DNA of 64,000 bases from Seison nebaliae. Its lineage: Eukaryota; Rotifera; Pararotatoria; Seisonacea; Seisonidae. The position numbers and the translations under genes were made by a program. The stretch covers positions 1 through 64,000 of the forward strand of contig JALJEE010001112.1 of NCBI GenBank assembly GCA_023231475.1, in the 5' to 3' direction. How positions within the stretch are numbered: position 1 is the stretch's first letter; each line of letters starts with the position of its first letter. The notes under the pieces were generated by a model. It was not told where the DNA came from and made no database searches. It was given only the letters and a program-made list of their open reading frames with translations. Below are positions 40,889 through 53,808 of the stretch, one piece after another.

Positions 40889-42026
40889 AATTTGATTTAA
40901 TTAAGATGATTACTAGCTATAATTGCTAATAGTAATTAATTGAGGGACATATATAATTATACGTATTTATTCTTCAATGATTAGTCGATGAAAGAACATA
41001 TTATTCTTATTATTACTCTTTACAAAATGAGTCTGAAGAAATAAGAGAAAATAATTAATAAATTTAATTATTCTTATCAAATAATTATCGGCAATTACAT
41101 AGTTAAATTTATTGTCTATGGAAGAGAGACAGAGAGTGAGAGAGAATAAATTTCGATAAGAAAAAATGTATTTATAAAAATTTTGACTAATCGAATTTTA
41201 TTTACACAGTAAAAGAAACTTTGGTTCGTTTCCTTCTCAATTTGACGTGTAGTTCTCTCTGTGGTGTGTGTATGTGTGTGTGAAAGTGTCTAATGAAAAT
41301 TTTACAGAAAATCTATTGTTCGGTCTCGTCTATTTAAGCTTATCCAACTGTTTATTTACTGGCCACGTATACCGAGGAGGAAGTGGATAGTACTAACGAA
41401 GCAACTAAATGAAAAGGAAGAATGAAGGTCATTCGACTACTCCACGTATGACCGTCGAAGTGTCTATCGAATCGAATCTCTTTCTCTTCTCACTCTCATT
41501 CGTTTTCATATAAGGAAAGTAAACAATAAAATTCTAGATAATTATCGCTTCACTTTCCACTCTGTCTTCCTCACACTCCACTTCTCTCTCTCTCTCTTCC
41601 TTTCTTCCTTAGTCCACTGCCTATCTTCAATTGTAATGTTGGAAAATAAGAAAAATATTCGAATGAAAAATAAAAAGAAAAAAATAAAGTAGTTTCCTTT
41701 TATTTTATATAAGTGCATGAGAAATCTTTTAACATTTCAATGTTGTAAATGAATCTGCTGTTCATGGATGCCAAATTGGGAGCATGTGTTGTCATTTAAT
41801 AGAGTGAAATGTACTATTAACAAATTTTATTAGGAAACAACCAATCTCTCATTTAAACTTCAAGCTTCGTCTTTGCACAACAATATCTCCCAATCTTCCA
41901 CGTCATTCGCTTATGGGAATGTATACGTGTAATCAGAATGAACACATTTCTCTCATAAGCGAACGATGATTCATATAAAGAACAGAATTTTTTCTTTCCA
42001 TTTCATTCTTTCTCCTCTCCAATTAT
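40889..42026. other. intergenic region with a TG-rich tract
   Basis: About 1.1 kb upstream of the large disordered-protein gene and downstream of the ferredoxin gene. It contains a TG-rich tract near 41261-41282 and a CT-rich tract near 41582-41602. No gene seen. Confidence 0.5.
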
Positions 42027-42611
<585 letters not shown>

Positions 42612-42731
42612 ATTGGAGATGGCATTGCATAATAAATTCAAATAAATGATTAAAAAAGAAGATAGAGTCTCCCAATAATTGGTTAAATGAATTGAGAGTT
42701 TTGAAAATGGAGCTTTATTCCAAAAAGGAGA

Positions 42732-43118
42732 ATGGAAGAACCAACTCTCAATTTCCATACGCGACTCAAGGCTGAACAGGCTTTGATCAACGAACAATAT
42801 TTAAGTTTTCTTCCTATAAATGTTTTCGTGAAAATTTCATTAATGAGGCAGGTCCGCACGAAGGTCAATGTGCTCGAACGAGAGAATGGCGTCGGCAAAA
42901 GATGGCGATTGGTTACCGATTTTTTTCTGCATAGAATTACATTGTTGAACTCAATTTATTGTCGTCTGGATGCAGAGCATGCTGATAAAGAAGAGGTACG
43001 TCTTCCATGGATTCAAATATCGTCGTTAATTAACAATGTGGAAGAAAACAAGAATAAATATAGATATAAGGAAGATGTAAAGATGAATGACAACGCCAAC
43101 ATTTTGAATTTCATTTAA
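42732..43118 (+). CDS. questionable ORF upstream of the ferredoxin gene
   Basis: A 128-codon ORF, divergent from the ferredoxin gene and 120 bp away. Composition is fairly protein-like and base composition is less AT-rich than flanks. A consensus-like donor (GTACGT) at about 42999 suggests an exon may end there. No family recognised. Confidence 0.25.
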   Translation: MEEPTLNFHTRLKAEQALINEQYLSFLPINVFVKISLMRQVRTKVNVLERENGVGKRWRLVTDFFLHRITLLNSIYCRLDAEHADKEEVRLPWIQISSLINNVEENKNKYRYKEDVKMNDNANILNFI

Positions 43119-43686
43119 AATTTATATTTTCTCTTATTATCATAGAATGTTATTACGTTATATAATTTAAAATGTTTTTTAAAATAACATATTCAGTTGA
43201 TTGTACGCACTCTTTTGAATATTGCTTGTCTATTCAAGTTTGGCTCTTGTTGTGTCTTGTTGAAACATGTCTTATATTGCCATTCTATAAAATGGAAGTA
43301 CAGAGAGTATACAACACTATAAATTCAATGAATTCAATTTACATTTTCTATGACTAATAATTTTTCTTTATTGTTTTTCTTCTCAATCGACAATTCGTTT
43401 GGGTGTGAGGGATGGATGAAATCATTGTTTTTTCTTTCTTATTATTTTCTTTTATAAAAGAAGTTTATTATTCTTCCGTTCCGATAATCGTTCTTTTTTC
43501 CAATTGTTGATAAATCGATTAATTGACGATCAGATCTAATCTCAATTTATTTATTCATTCATTATTGTACTTTCGTGTCATTCTCTTTCCAAGAGAATTG
43601 ATAATAAATTTTTTTTCCGAACGATTCAAATAAAGATAAACAGTCCATCTCACTAATTCGTCTCTAAATTTTCTTCTGAAAAGATA
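43119..43686. other. intergenic, presumed promoter of the R2 gene
   Basis: AT-rich, no gene. It immediately precedes the ribonucleotide reductase start codon. Confidence 0.5.
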
Positions 43687-45002
43687 ATGTCAACTTATCA
43701 TTCTCCTTCACATGTGAACGACGAAAATTGTCGTCCTCCATCACCCTCGACCATCTCCAAGTTAGATACGTACGCAAATCAAGATGATTCAAAGATTCCT
43801 TTAAAGAAATACTGTTCAGTTGAGTGTAGAGAAGATTTTGGCGATCTCACATTGACAAAAATGGCTTCTTTCAAGACAATCGATTCAACCGATCTCCAAA
43901 CGATAGAAGTAGCCAAAATTACGGAAGTGAAGGAAATAGAAGAGAAGAAATCAATCGAAACGGAACCATTAGAAAAGGAAGAAGAAGAAGAACCGTTATT
44001 GAAAGATAATCCTAATCGATTTGTCATGTTCCCTATCGAATATCATGACGTATGGAATTTTTATAAGAAAGCTGTGGCATCGTTCTGGACGACGGAGGAG
44101 GTTGATCTCAGTAAAGACATGAAAGATTGGGAGAAATTGAATGACAACGAAAAACATTTCATTAAACATGTTCTTGCTTTCTTTGCGGCGAGTGATGGAA
44201 TTGTGAACGAGAATTTGGCAGAAAGATTTATGAATGAAGTTCAAATACCGGAAGGTAGATGTTTTTATGGATTTCAGATAGCGATCGAGAATATTCATTC
44301 AGAAATGTATTCACTTCTCATCGATACATATATTAGAGATGCAGAAGAAAAGTTTCATTTTTTCCCCTCATAATTTCTTCATTTTCATGCAATTCTCTCA
44401 GATCACATCTACTTAATGCTATTTCGACAGTTGAGTGTGTGAAGAAGAAGGCTGAATGGGCATTGAAATGGATCGATGATGGTAATTCGAAATTCAGTGA
44501 AAGATTAATCGCTTTTGCAGCAGTTGAAGGTATTTTCTTTTCCGGAAGTTTTGCTGCCATTTTCTGGTTGAAGAAGAGAGGACTCATGCCAGGATTGACT
44601 TTTTCCAATGAATTGATTTCGAGAGATGAAGGTCTTCATACCGATTTCGCTTGTCTCCTTTTCCGTCATATTAAAAATCGTCCATCCGATGACCGAATCA
44701 TTCACATCATAAAAGATGCTGTTAAAATCGAACAAGAATTTCTAACAGACGCTCTACCAGTCAATCTGATCGGAATGAATTGTCAATTGATGAGAGAATA
44801 CATCGAATTCGTTGCCGATCGTCTCCTCATCGAATTGATCGGTCAGAAGATTTATAAGACGAAGAATCCATTCGATTTTATGGAATTAATATCATTGGAA
44901 GGAAAAACAAATTTTTTTGAGAAGAAAGTTGGCGAATATCAGAAATCCGGTGTAATGGCAAAACCAGCCGATCAAATCTTTTCTCTCGATGCTGACTTCT
45001 AA
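43687..45002 (+). CDS. RRM2: ribonucleotide reductase small subunit R2
   Basis: Class Ia R2 subunit, housing the diferric-tyrosyl radical for dNTP synthesis. Two exons (43687-44351, 44402-45002) give 421 aa. The N-terminal 115 residues are acidic and divergent. The core is near-identical to metazoan R2: [24 protein letters not shown], the radical Tyr in [49 protein letters not shown], and [11 protein letters not shown]. Iron ligands (Asp/Glu/His in these blocks) are conserved. The C-terminal heptapeptide FSLDADF, which docks on R1, is intact. The 50-bp intron starts gtttca. The gene converges on TRAPPC1. Confidence 0.97.
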
Positions 45003-45165
45003 TCATTTTTTTAATACATCTTATTAATTTCTCATCATTCCAGTCAGACAGAAATTGAGAGAACTTTCTTTCAACAATCACTTTTGAAATATCTTTCAAT
45101 TCATTTTTATTTTCTAATAATGTCCTTTAAATTACATACAAAATGATTCATCAATAAGGTAATTT

Positions 45166-45609
45166 CTATTTCTTTTGTAAATGGAATTTGAAGAAATCAT
45201 TCACTGACTCCTCAAATATTTTCGATATGATTTTACCCCGAAATTTCTGTTTATAATTCTTTGAATATTTCTCAATGAAAACATTCAAATAAAAATTTTG
45301 TAATAATTCCAAAAAGTTTCTTTGTGTCGTTTGGAGTGTGGTGAACAAGATGAATTTGTATTTGGTCAACGTCTCGAAATAATGAAGTCGATAAACTGAA
45401 GTAGCATACGTGAATTTCTCCATTGAATTCTCTTTCTCCGATTCATAGGGAATATGTAAACACATCGCCTTCATCGAAATAAGTAGTCCATCGATCAACT
45501 TCTCTTGTTCTTTTTCCGATAACTCTGATTTTCGAGGCTTGCTGAAGATCCGTCTATAAATACATTCCCCACGATAATTGTAAATATAAAAAGTGTATAA
45601 ACATTCCAT
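45166..45609 (-). CDS. TRAPPC1: TRAPP complex subunit 1 (Bet5)
   Basis: Core longin-fold subunit of the TRAPP tethering complex (Rab1 GEF) at ER-Golgi and Golgi membranes. Single exon of 147 aa, the usual length. Matches include LYTFYIYNYRGECIYRR (compare LYLFDRNGVCL), LIDGLLISMKAM, the YATSVYRLHYFETLTKYKFI block and LYVNVFIE-like NFYLNVFIEKYSKN. It ends 163 bp from the convergent R2 gene stop. Confidence 0.88.
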   Translation of the reverse strand: MECLYTFYIYNYRGECIYRRIFSKPRKSELSEKEQEKLIDGLLISMKAMCLHIPYESEKENSMEKFTYATSVYRLHYFETLTKYKFILFTTLQTTQRNFLELLQNFYLNVFIEKYSKNYKQKFRGKIISKIFEESVNDFFKFHLQKK

Positions 45610-45966
45610 TCCAATGATAATGCTAGTTTATGCATCTTCGATACTTTTACTTCCAAAAGTTTAGTTATCTTCCTATTGCTTCATTCAAATCAGACAACTT
45701 TTAGAAAATTAAGCTTATTATATAAATTTTCAGAACAAATTTTACTTTTGACATATGATAATTCCAAAGTCCAAATTTAAGAAAAACGCATATTTATTAG
45801 AAATTATTTCATTATATCTATGATCGTTTTTGTGTTGAAATTTGAAAATAATTTTGTAACTTGAAAAAAAAACAAACACATTTTATTTGTATATTATATT
45901 ATAATATTTCTTATTTATAATTATTATAAGAATAATAGATGAATATAAATTGATCGAAATTGTAAT

Positions 45967-47453
45967 TTATTTTTGAATTGCCCTCATTTTTTCTGACCAT
46001 AAATTGAACAGATATGAATTTGATGAATTTCTTTGTAAATCAAATATGCATGATTCGTTTAAACAATTCTTGTTCAATTTAGAACAGACATCTCCTTCTA
46101 GTCGTTCTGGACATACACATTGACAAGTAGTTGAATCGAACCAACCTCCATTCTGACATCGTTTCTTCGTTTTACATTCACAAATTCCATGAAAACGTTT
46201 AGTACATTCAATCTCATTCTGTCGTTCTGTTATTCCTTTTAAAGTCAAGGGAGAAGGTACGTCATTGTTATAAACACAGATGAGTAAAGTTCTTGATTGA
46301 CTACAAGTAACATAAGAACAACCGAATTCATTCGCTTTGTAATTGAGAATGTGAGAACAGAAATAAAAGTTTGAGGAGTTAGAACAATTCGTTGAGTTTT
46401 CTTCTAAGATATTCATCATCATGTTTATCATTTCTGAAATTTGAACATTAATCAAAATTATTTGTGATGATTTACCTAAAGGTCCATACTCTGAAAGACC
46501 AATTAAAATAGTTTAGTAAATTGAGAAAGAAACTTGGAAGTATCCAAAGATTATGTTGACTATTCTCCGAATTACAAGTCAATCCAAATTTCGCCGAGAT
46601 ATATTCCAATTCGTTATTCCATTTCTATTAATAAAATTAGGAAATTTTTAATTTTATCTTATTTTAATTGAACCATGGGAATTAAATAAAAAGATGATCG
46701 ATGTACTCGTATCTCATTATGAAGGATTAATAAATCGTTTCTCATTTCATCATTCAATCTTTTATATTTGCCATTAACTGAACGATCTACACAAATGTAA
46801 TGATCATATGGAGTTGAGCAATTGAATATCCGTTCATCTAAAGGAAGACAATTAAAAATATTGTTGAATTAATCTTGAAATTAAATCAATTTCTATTTTC
46901 AACAATAAAATAATTTACATTGAATTCAAAATTTTTTTATAATTTATAAGAATAATTGTTAGATTAATAACCATTTAATTCGTCTAAAATAAAAAGAAAA
47001 AGAATTATAAAAGAAATAAAAATTGAAAAATGAACTTAATGAGAGATAGTTTGTCGATTGATTGTAAGTATGATAACGTTCTCGCAAATACGATAATTTA
47101 CAATCATTTTCTTCTTTTTCAGTATCTTTCCGGAGTATTATGAAATTAGATGGCGATGTTGTAGTTTGAGTTGTTGTTATTTCACTTTTGACAATTCGAT
47201 TGGAAGTGACGATATTCATTGAAGTTAATGGAATGTAGATTGATGTGGTATTGGAATTATTCATTTGGACATCAAGTTCATATTGGACTGTATTTTTGTT
47301 ATGTGATTGATTGACGATTAAAATTATGATGAATGATAAGGAGATGATCATAAGAAACAAAGAAATAGTGAACATAAATCGATCGTAATAAATAGATTTT
47401 CTTTGAAAGTTTCCCAAAAATTTCGTTATCATATTTAGAAAGATACCTCTCAC
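45967..47453 (-). CDS. membrane-anchored CAP (SCP/TAPS)-domain protein with EGF-like module
   Basis: Five exons (47453-47036, 46837-46674, 46624-46534, 46490-46476, 46433-45967) give 384 aa. A basic cytosolic tail is followed by a TM anchor (FTISLFLMIISLSFIIILIV), giving type II topology. A Thr/Ser-rich stalk and a pre-domain with Cys precede the CAP domain: LLILHNEIR, MKWNNELEYISAKFGLTC, ILNYKANEFGCSYVTCSQ and LLICVYNND. A Cys-rich EGF-like region closes it (CECKTKKRCQNGGWF, CQCVCPERLEGDVC). CAP proteins are usually secreted, so membrane anchoring is notable. Exon 4 is a 15-nt microexon (KYGPL region) and is needed to keep phase. The molecular role of CAP domains here is unknown (lipid binding is known in some). 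Confidence 0.8.
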
Positions 47454-47907
47454 TAATTGGAATTTGACGAATGAAGAAAATTCATAAAATCATGAATACT
47501 TTTTTTTTGATAATGATGGAAAGATATGTGGCATGACTAAAATGTATCAAATTCTTCCGCTTAGCCGTCACATGCTCAATCGTTGTCATATCAACGAACG
47601 AAAGTTTAATGGAAAATCAAATGAAATATTCTACAATCCTTTAGTTTTATGAATTTTTGATTAGTATTTTATTTTCCTCGTAACCTTAAAGGTAATTTAA
47701 TATATCACTTTATAGCCTAGAAATTCTAGGTAATGAAGTTATCGTTATATAATCTAATTTTAAACTGAAAATAAATAATAATATTATATAATAATTAAAT
47801 GATTTCTTATTCTTAAATTATTATATTTTAATAATAATTAAAATGTTCAAATATTTTATTAATAATAAATCAAAATGGATTGGAAAGTATTAGAAAAAAT
47901 TAAGTTT
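47454..47907. other. AT-rich spacer between THOC5 and the CAP gene
   Basis: No gene seen. It must hold the CAP gene promoter and the THOC5 3' flank, since both genes run leftwards. Confidence 0.5.
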
Positions 47908-50622
47908 TCACAAGTCTTTCACAAAGAAAATATTTTGATCAAAATCGTAAGTAAACGGTTTCCTAAAGTAAGTTTCCTTGTTGAATTTTGATAATGCTTC
48001 TTTCGTAATTCTCAACGATTTGTTTCCCATTACGATTCGTCTCTTTTCAATTGTCTTCCGATCATAAAGTGTTCGAATAAGTTTCGTTTCCAAATCACTT
48101 GCTTTCATTCGAGCAGCAAGATCATTATAAAGAAAGAATGATTCGAAATATATATCACAAAGTGATGATAGTCGATGAATTTGATTAACGAGAACGGACA
48201 TTCTTCCATCAACATCCATATCTTCAAAATTTTCTTTCAAGAATTCAATTTTAGGATTGTTCAATTCTTTCTCCAAATCCTGTTCAAATTTGAATTTAAA
48301 TCAAATAATTAGATTATATTAAATCATAAAAAATGAACTTGGATATGTGGCGAATTATTATTTGTAAAAATTTTCGATTTCTTTCCCTCCAATCGATATT
48401 TGAGAAAACATTCGAATTTAAGTGAATACGAATTATTCATTCCATAATCGAATGGAATATAAAGAAGAAAATAAAATTTCATCTTAATAATTATAAAAGA
48501 TATTTGAAATTTTAAAAAAATAGAAAACTTCATTAGCATCTGGATATCTCAATTCGAAGAATAAGATGAAATTCTTTTCATGAATATTTTTATACGAGAT
48601 GATATCCATTGGCGATAAGAGATTAAGAACGACTTCCTCCGACGACATTCTTGAATTTTGAAGATGATAATTTCGAATGAGAACCATCCAAAAATCATCA
48701 TAAACATTATTCAATAATTTAATATTGGCAAATGAACAAGAAACATTATTTGTTTTTAACATTTTTTTCATTTGGAAATTTTTCGATTTATTCAAATTCT
48801 CTATTAGTTGAGTTACGGAGGAGGTGGATGTATTTTTCATATCAAAAATTATAGAGAAACAATTGAGCATTAATCGTCTACTGTACATTCGTAAATGAAT
48901 TCGATGAATCAAATCGCGAATTGATGTAAATTGTGGAATGATTTCTTCCAAATCTTTCACAAATCGACTAACTGATAATAATGTGGTCAATCCACAAGCG
49001 TCTTGTGCCCAAACAAATGGAACTCCATATTTCTCCATAATGAAATCAGCTACATTCTTCTCTGATTTGGAGATGAAAAGTGAATCATTAATTTCTAATT
49101 GAATCATGGTGAGGAGATTGGCGAAAACATCATCATTCTCCATTTCGTCATATCGTTCATATAAATTCAATAACAAATTTTTGTTATTAAATAAGTGATT
49201 AATAAAATTTTGATTTTGATTTTTATCTTTTGGGAAATATCGAGAGAAATCGAATTTCGTTTTTACTAAAACTATATTGAGTTGTGGTCGTAAAAGATAA
49301 GAGAATGTGAGTGACAATCCCTCATTCAATGAGAGAACTAATTGAATGGGATAAGTTTCGATTAAATTCGATAAATCTACACTCTCATCAACATCCATCT
49401 TCTCATCTTCGTCATCATCATTATCATTTTCATAACGATTATCTTTCCGTCTTTTCGGTTGGAATTTATTCGAAACTTCTCGACATGATGGAAAATTAAC
49501 GGAACTGAAATAATTTTCGATAAGATTCTTCGCAAAATTTGTTATGACGAGTTCCTTCGACGATTCGCTCACCATTCGATGGTCGAGAAGAAGTTCTTGA
49601 AAATTCTTCTCTAACGAAATGAATGTGTGGAAATTGATCGATTTCACTTCTGCCAATTTATTCTGATGCTCCAATTGATTAATTTGTAATAATTGCAATC
49701 TCTTATTATCATTATAGAAGTTTTGATATTGTGAGACGAATGTGTCATCACCTTCGATATGAAATCGAAGAATAGGAAATAAATTTTGATGATTATCCGT
49801 CGAATTCTGCAATTGACTATATAACGAACAAATCATATAAAGATTATAAAGTGGTGAGATTAATAATTTGATTTTTGAATTATCTTCTTCTACAAATTGT
49901 CTCATTGAATCATGAGAAATGAAATCGACATCATTGAAAAGATATTTATTCGATTTGAATGATAATAAATTATTCAATTCCTTCATCGAATCTTCCATCT
50001 TTTTCAAAGTTGATGGTAATTCTTCTAATTTATTCTGACGATTTTTCAATTCCTCTTCCAACATCAATTTCTTCTTTTCCATCAATTTCGTCTCATTCTC
50101 CATCTTTTTCCTTTGTTCCAATTCGTCGTCTAATCGTTTTAAATGCAATTCATGTTCGGAGAAATCATTTTCTTTTAAATTTTTTTCTTGAAGAAATTCG
50201 TTTTTAGAACGAAGATCTAACAAAGTATCCATCGATTCATATGAATCACAATTCTTCGTCGATCGATTCAATGTGAATAATTCATATTGTAAATTCTTCA
50301 CTTTCATATTCTATTGAAAAAATTTATAATTTTATCACATCCCTAAATGAAAGTAACTTCTTTCTCATATTTTTGTTTTTTCTCTTTCGTCTTCTCCCGT
50401 TGTTCGGCAAACTCCTTTCTCAAATCTCCATTATATTTCTTGAGTTCGAGAGCTGATAGAAACAGTTTCTCTTTCATCTCTTTCGTCTATTAATCACACA
50501 TGAGAATAAGACGAAGAAGGAAACCATACCAATGTCGTACTCTTTGATAATCGTATATTATTCAAAATTCCCAAAATTGTCCTCACCGAATCGTTTTCAG
50601 TTCCCTCGTTTAACATATCCAT
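47908..50622 (-). CDS. THOC5: THO complex subunit 5
   Basis: Component of the THO/TREX complex for mRNA export. Five exons (50622-50530, 50486-50358, 50310-48529, 48482-48339, 48279-47908) give 839 aa, longer than human (683). Recognised from VKNLQYELFTLNRSTKNC (compare LQNLLYEVMHLQKEITKC), the coiled coil HELHLKRLDDELEQRKKMEN, an acidic spacer between basic patches (PKRRKDNRYEN then DDDDED), the LVLSLNEGLSLTFSYLLRP block and a C-terminus RKPFTYDFDQNIFF matching KPFKYNHPQGFF. Conservation is moderate. The middle insertions and acidic tracts account for the extra length. The first intron uses GTATGG, one of the few non-GTT donors here. Confidence 0.85.
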
Positions 50623-51782
50623 TCCTCAAATTAGTTTCGAATAATTTCGTTCTCAGCTTAAAGTTCTAATAATAAATTTAATTTAACTAGACATAATTTG
50701 TAGATAATTAGCTTAACTTTAAATTTGAGAAGTTTGGGCTAGAAATAAACATACATTAAATTTGAAACTTATATCTCTGGTAGATCAATCATCATTTATT
50801 AACTCATTCAAATTGATCAGATCATAACAAACTTTACTCCAATTTCTCTCACATTATCTCCAAAAAAATTCATTTAAAGCTAATATTTAAAATAGGAATG
50901 TATCACATAATATCGTATTTGAAAGAAAAAGGGATACCATTGAATTACCAAGTTTATTTATAACTGACGTGTCTAGAGAAGTTGAACATTATAAATTCGG
51001 TTTTTATGATATTTTATTCAATTTATTCAATTGAAATAAGTTTAACGACAGAAATTCCATTGTTGTAACTGTCATCAATTATTCTCTTTCATTATACAGT
51101 GCTCTAAATCTTACTGTTAGGGATTTTACTGTACTATAGTTTCTTTACTTTCTTTAGCAAACGTTCTTACAACCATCTGTAAGTTCAAAAATTACTAAAT
51201 TTTATTAAACTATCGGAACATTTATAGTTCCACTAAATTATCAGCGATTTTTTTCATAATATGATCAAATATGATTAGTAATTTCACAGTACGTTGTTTT
51301 AACAATATATTTGACTTTAGATGGTTATATTAAACTTTGAAACGAATTCTATTTTTTTCATAGAATATTAAAATTTTGTTATATTTTCTTATATTATAAA
51401 ATGAAGAATGTGCTACAATGTATAAGCATTGACAGTAAATTACTGAAAAGGTTAATCTCTCAATTAGATAGTTCATTTCCATTTTCATATTAACCACAGA
51501 TATCCCATAAAACATAAAGAGAGTTCTACTGTAAAAAGCGAAAGCAAGAGACTACCCACATTACCCAACATCATAAGAAGACATTTTGGAAAGTTTTACT
51601 TTGATTAGCCTAAATAATTTTCAACTGGAGATTTGAATGTGTTAAGAAATAAGTCATTGAAAAAAATTTGTAAACTAGATGAACGTTGTGTCAAATCATG
51701 TTTTGGAGGGAAAAACGAAATTGTTTCGGAAGTATAAATTCCTTATTATTTTCTCATGAACCATTTAATATTTGATTGAAAG
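50623..51782. other. gene-free AT-rich region
   Basis: No convincing exon. The missing 5' exon(s) of the next gene should lie here. A short ATG-initiated ORF around 51680 does not splice in phase with it. Confidence 0.45.
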
Positions 51783-52763
51783 GGAATCCAATTGAACGAG
51801 GAATATTTTAACCAACCAAATGGTTTTCTCCAAAGTTTGGAGAGGGAAGAATTAGACACTGAAACGAACAATTCAATCGATTCGTTTCCTAAATTGTCAT
51901 TGGATTCAGGTTGTAAACTACATTGACTAACTGTATCTCACATTTGTCAGTTATTTTAGATGAAGATATTGAAATAAATTCAAAAAAAATTCAAACAGAA
52001 TCTCAAGATTCAAGTTCGCAATTTAAATTTAATGACATTATTTCGTTTATCGAAAATAAAGAAATTACGACTGCAACGAAACAAATTCAAACAGAATCTG
52101 AAATAAAAGATGTTCTTCACCATCCTCAAATTATTAACATTACATCTTATTAAATATTTCTCTAGTATCCTCTGAAAGAAACTAGATCAAACAAATCTTC
52201 GCAAACGAACAAATTGAAAGTTGATTATAAATTGCAACAAGAGTCTCTTACTTCATGTTCTGATGCTCTTCCAAAACAATTGGAAACTGCTTTGAATGAT
52301 TTCGTTAAATTCTTCAATTTTCTTATACTTAATTTAATTATTTTTAATGAATTTCCATTAGAGAAATGAATTAATTTTAATATTAAAAAATACAATTCCA
52401 TTATACGTTCCACATCAATCTCCTGAGGAAACGTCAATGGAGCATATGAAAGATAATTTAGTAAAAATTGTGCGTAGTCTCATAAACGAGCAAACAAAAA
52501 AAATGGAAATTAAATTTGAGAAATTACAATTAAGTGTAAACGAGTCGAATATGATATGTGTGGCGGCTAATAAGAAGAAGAAACAACATACTAGTCGAAA
52601 TGGAACGAAAAATACGGAAAAATCTTTGAATAGTGAAGAGATGAAACTTCTGTTGAACACTTCTTTAGAGAAATTTGGAGAATCACAGGAAGAAATTATC
52701 AAGAATATAATTGGTACAATACAAGCAAATAAAAATTCCGTTTCATCAAAGAAACAAAAATAA
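51783..52763 (+). CDS. unrecognised gene with two LC8-type (DYNLL) anchor motifs, 5' end missing
   Basis: Four exon-like blocks join in phase: 51783-51909, 51951-52111, 52166-52303 and 52428-52763, giving 253 residues. The first is preceded by an in-frame stop and an AG, so a 5' exon is missing. The protein is hydrophilic and Glu/Ser/Lys-rich. SKKIQTE (51980-52000) and TKQIQTE (52076-52096) both fit the (D/S)Kx(T/V/I)QT(D/E)-type dynein light chain LC8 binding consensus. The last exon encodes a probable coiled coil (MEHMKDNLVKIVRSLINEQ, then KKMEIKFEKLQLSVNE). Such motif ladders with a coiled coil are typical of LC8 client scaffolds (inference). Exon joins in the second half are less certain. 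Confidence 0.5.
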
Positions 52764-52774
52764 TTTATTAATAA

Positions 52775-53227
52775 TTAATCCAGTTTCTTATTAGTAACGA
52801 ACGAATATAATTCTAATTCATCCTTAAAATTCTCTTCTAATATTTTCAATTTGTCTTCATAAAATGAATTCTCAATTTCCAATTGTGCAATCTTCATTAT
52901 TTTCTCTTTGTTTGATAATTGAAAATATTTTTTTTTAGCTTCGTTCAACTTTGCAATTTTCATTATTTCCGATTCCTTCTCAAGTAATTGTGCTATCATT
53001 TCGTACGTTTTATAAGCGATACCTTTAGTTACCGCAATAATTGGACCAATATATTTCTTCATCTCAACATCACAACTTTTCTCCAATCGTTCTTCAATCC
53101 ATTCTTTAATGTACATTTTAGTGAAATTCCAAATTTCGTCAGCTATACTCACTTTCTCTCGCGATACTATTCTGTTAGTTTCTGTCTCCTTCGTCATTTC
53201 TTTCATAGGACTCTTCGAAAAATTCAA
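52775..53227 (-). CDS. small coiled-coil-like protein, unknown
   Basis: A 150-codon ORF from ATG 53227, Lys/Glu-rich and predominantly helical (IAQLLEKESEIMKIAKLNEA, then KIMKIAQLEIENSFYEDKLK). It ends 11 bp from the stop of the convergent LC8-motif gene. No family recognised. Its composition resembles its neighbour's last exon, which may be coincidence of coiled-coil bias. Confidence 0.45.
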   Translation of the reverse strand: MNFSKSPMKEMTKETETNRIVSREKVSIADEIWNFTKMYIKEWIEERLEKSCDVEMKKYIGPIIAVTKGIAYKTYEMIAQLLEKESEIMKIAKLNEAKKKYFQLSNKEKIMKIAQLEIENSFYEDKLKILEENFKDELELYSFVTNKKLD

Positions 53228-53808
53228 TGAAATCGTAGTTTAAACAAATTGAAAGAAAAATTGATTGTTTCGATAAAAATTGAAAATCATCAGAAACTAA
53301 ATTAATTCAATTCTTTCTAATGGAAATGAATGTTTCCTTGTTACTTCTCACTAATCTACAACACCACCATAATTTAGGTACAGTTAAATAAAATTAAATT
53401 TAACATGGGCTTAATTTTAAATTATTTGGTAAGTAATTATGATTCTTTAATTAGTTAAATTTCGCTAAAAATTGCCCTTTTTAAATGGCTTACAAGTGTT
53501 ATTAGAGAGAGGATGTGAAAAAGAAGAAAAATTTGAAAAACCATTTTTATAAATAAAAATTGAATATCAAAAATATTTTTTAATAAAATCAGAAATCAAG
53601 ACTAAAATTGTTGACGGACTAAATTGTGAATAAAAAAGGAAGAATACTCTAAATAGTAAAATAATTTAATAATTGTTTGTGAGACTAAGAAAATAAGAAT
53701 GATCGAATAAGACGAGGAGAGATCAATATAATTCACTTTCCAATCTAATCGTCTTATTGATGAAGCGAAATGTTTTCAAATATTTCAATAATATCATTCC
53801 TCAACTTT
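53228..53808. other. intergenic, AT-rich
   Basis: No gene seen between the coiled-coil ORF start and the glycogen phosphorylase stop. Confidence 0.5.
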
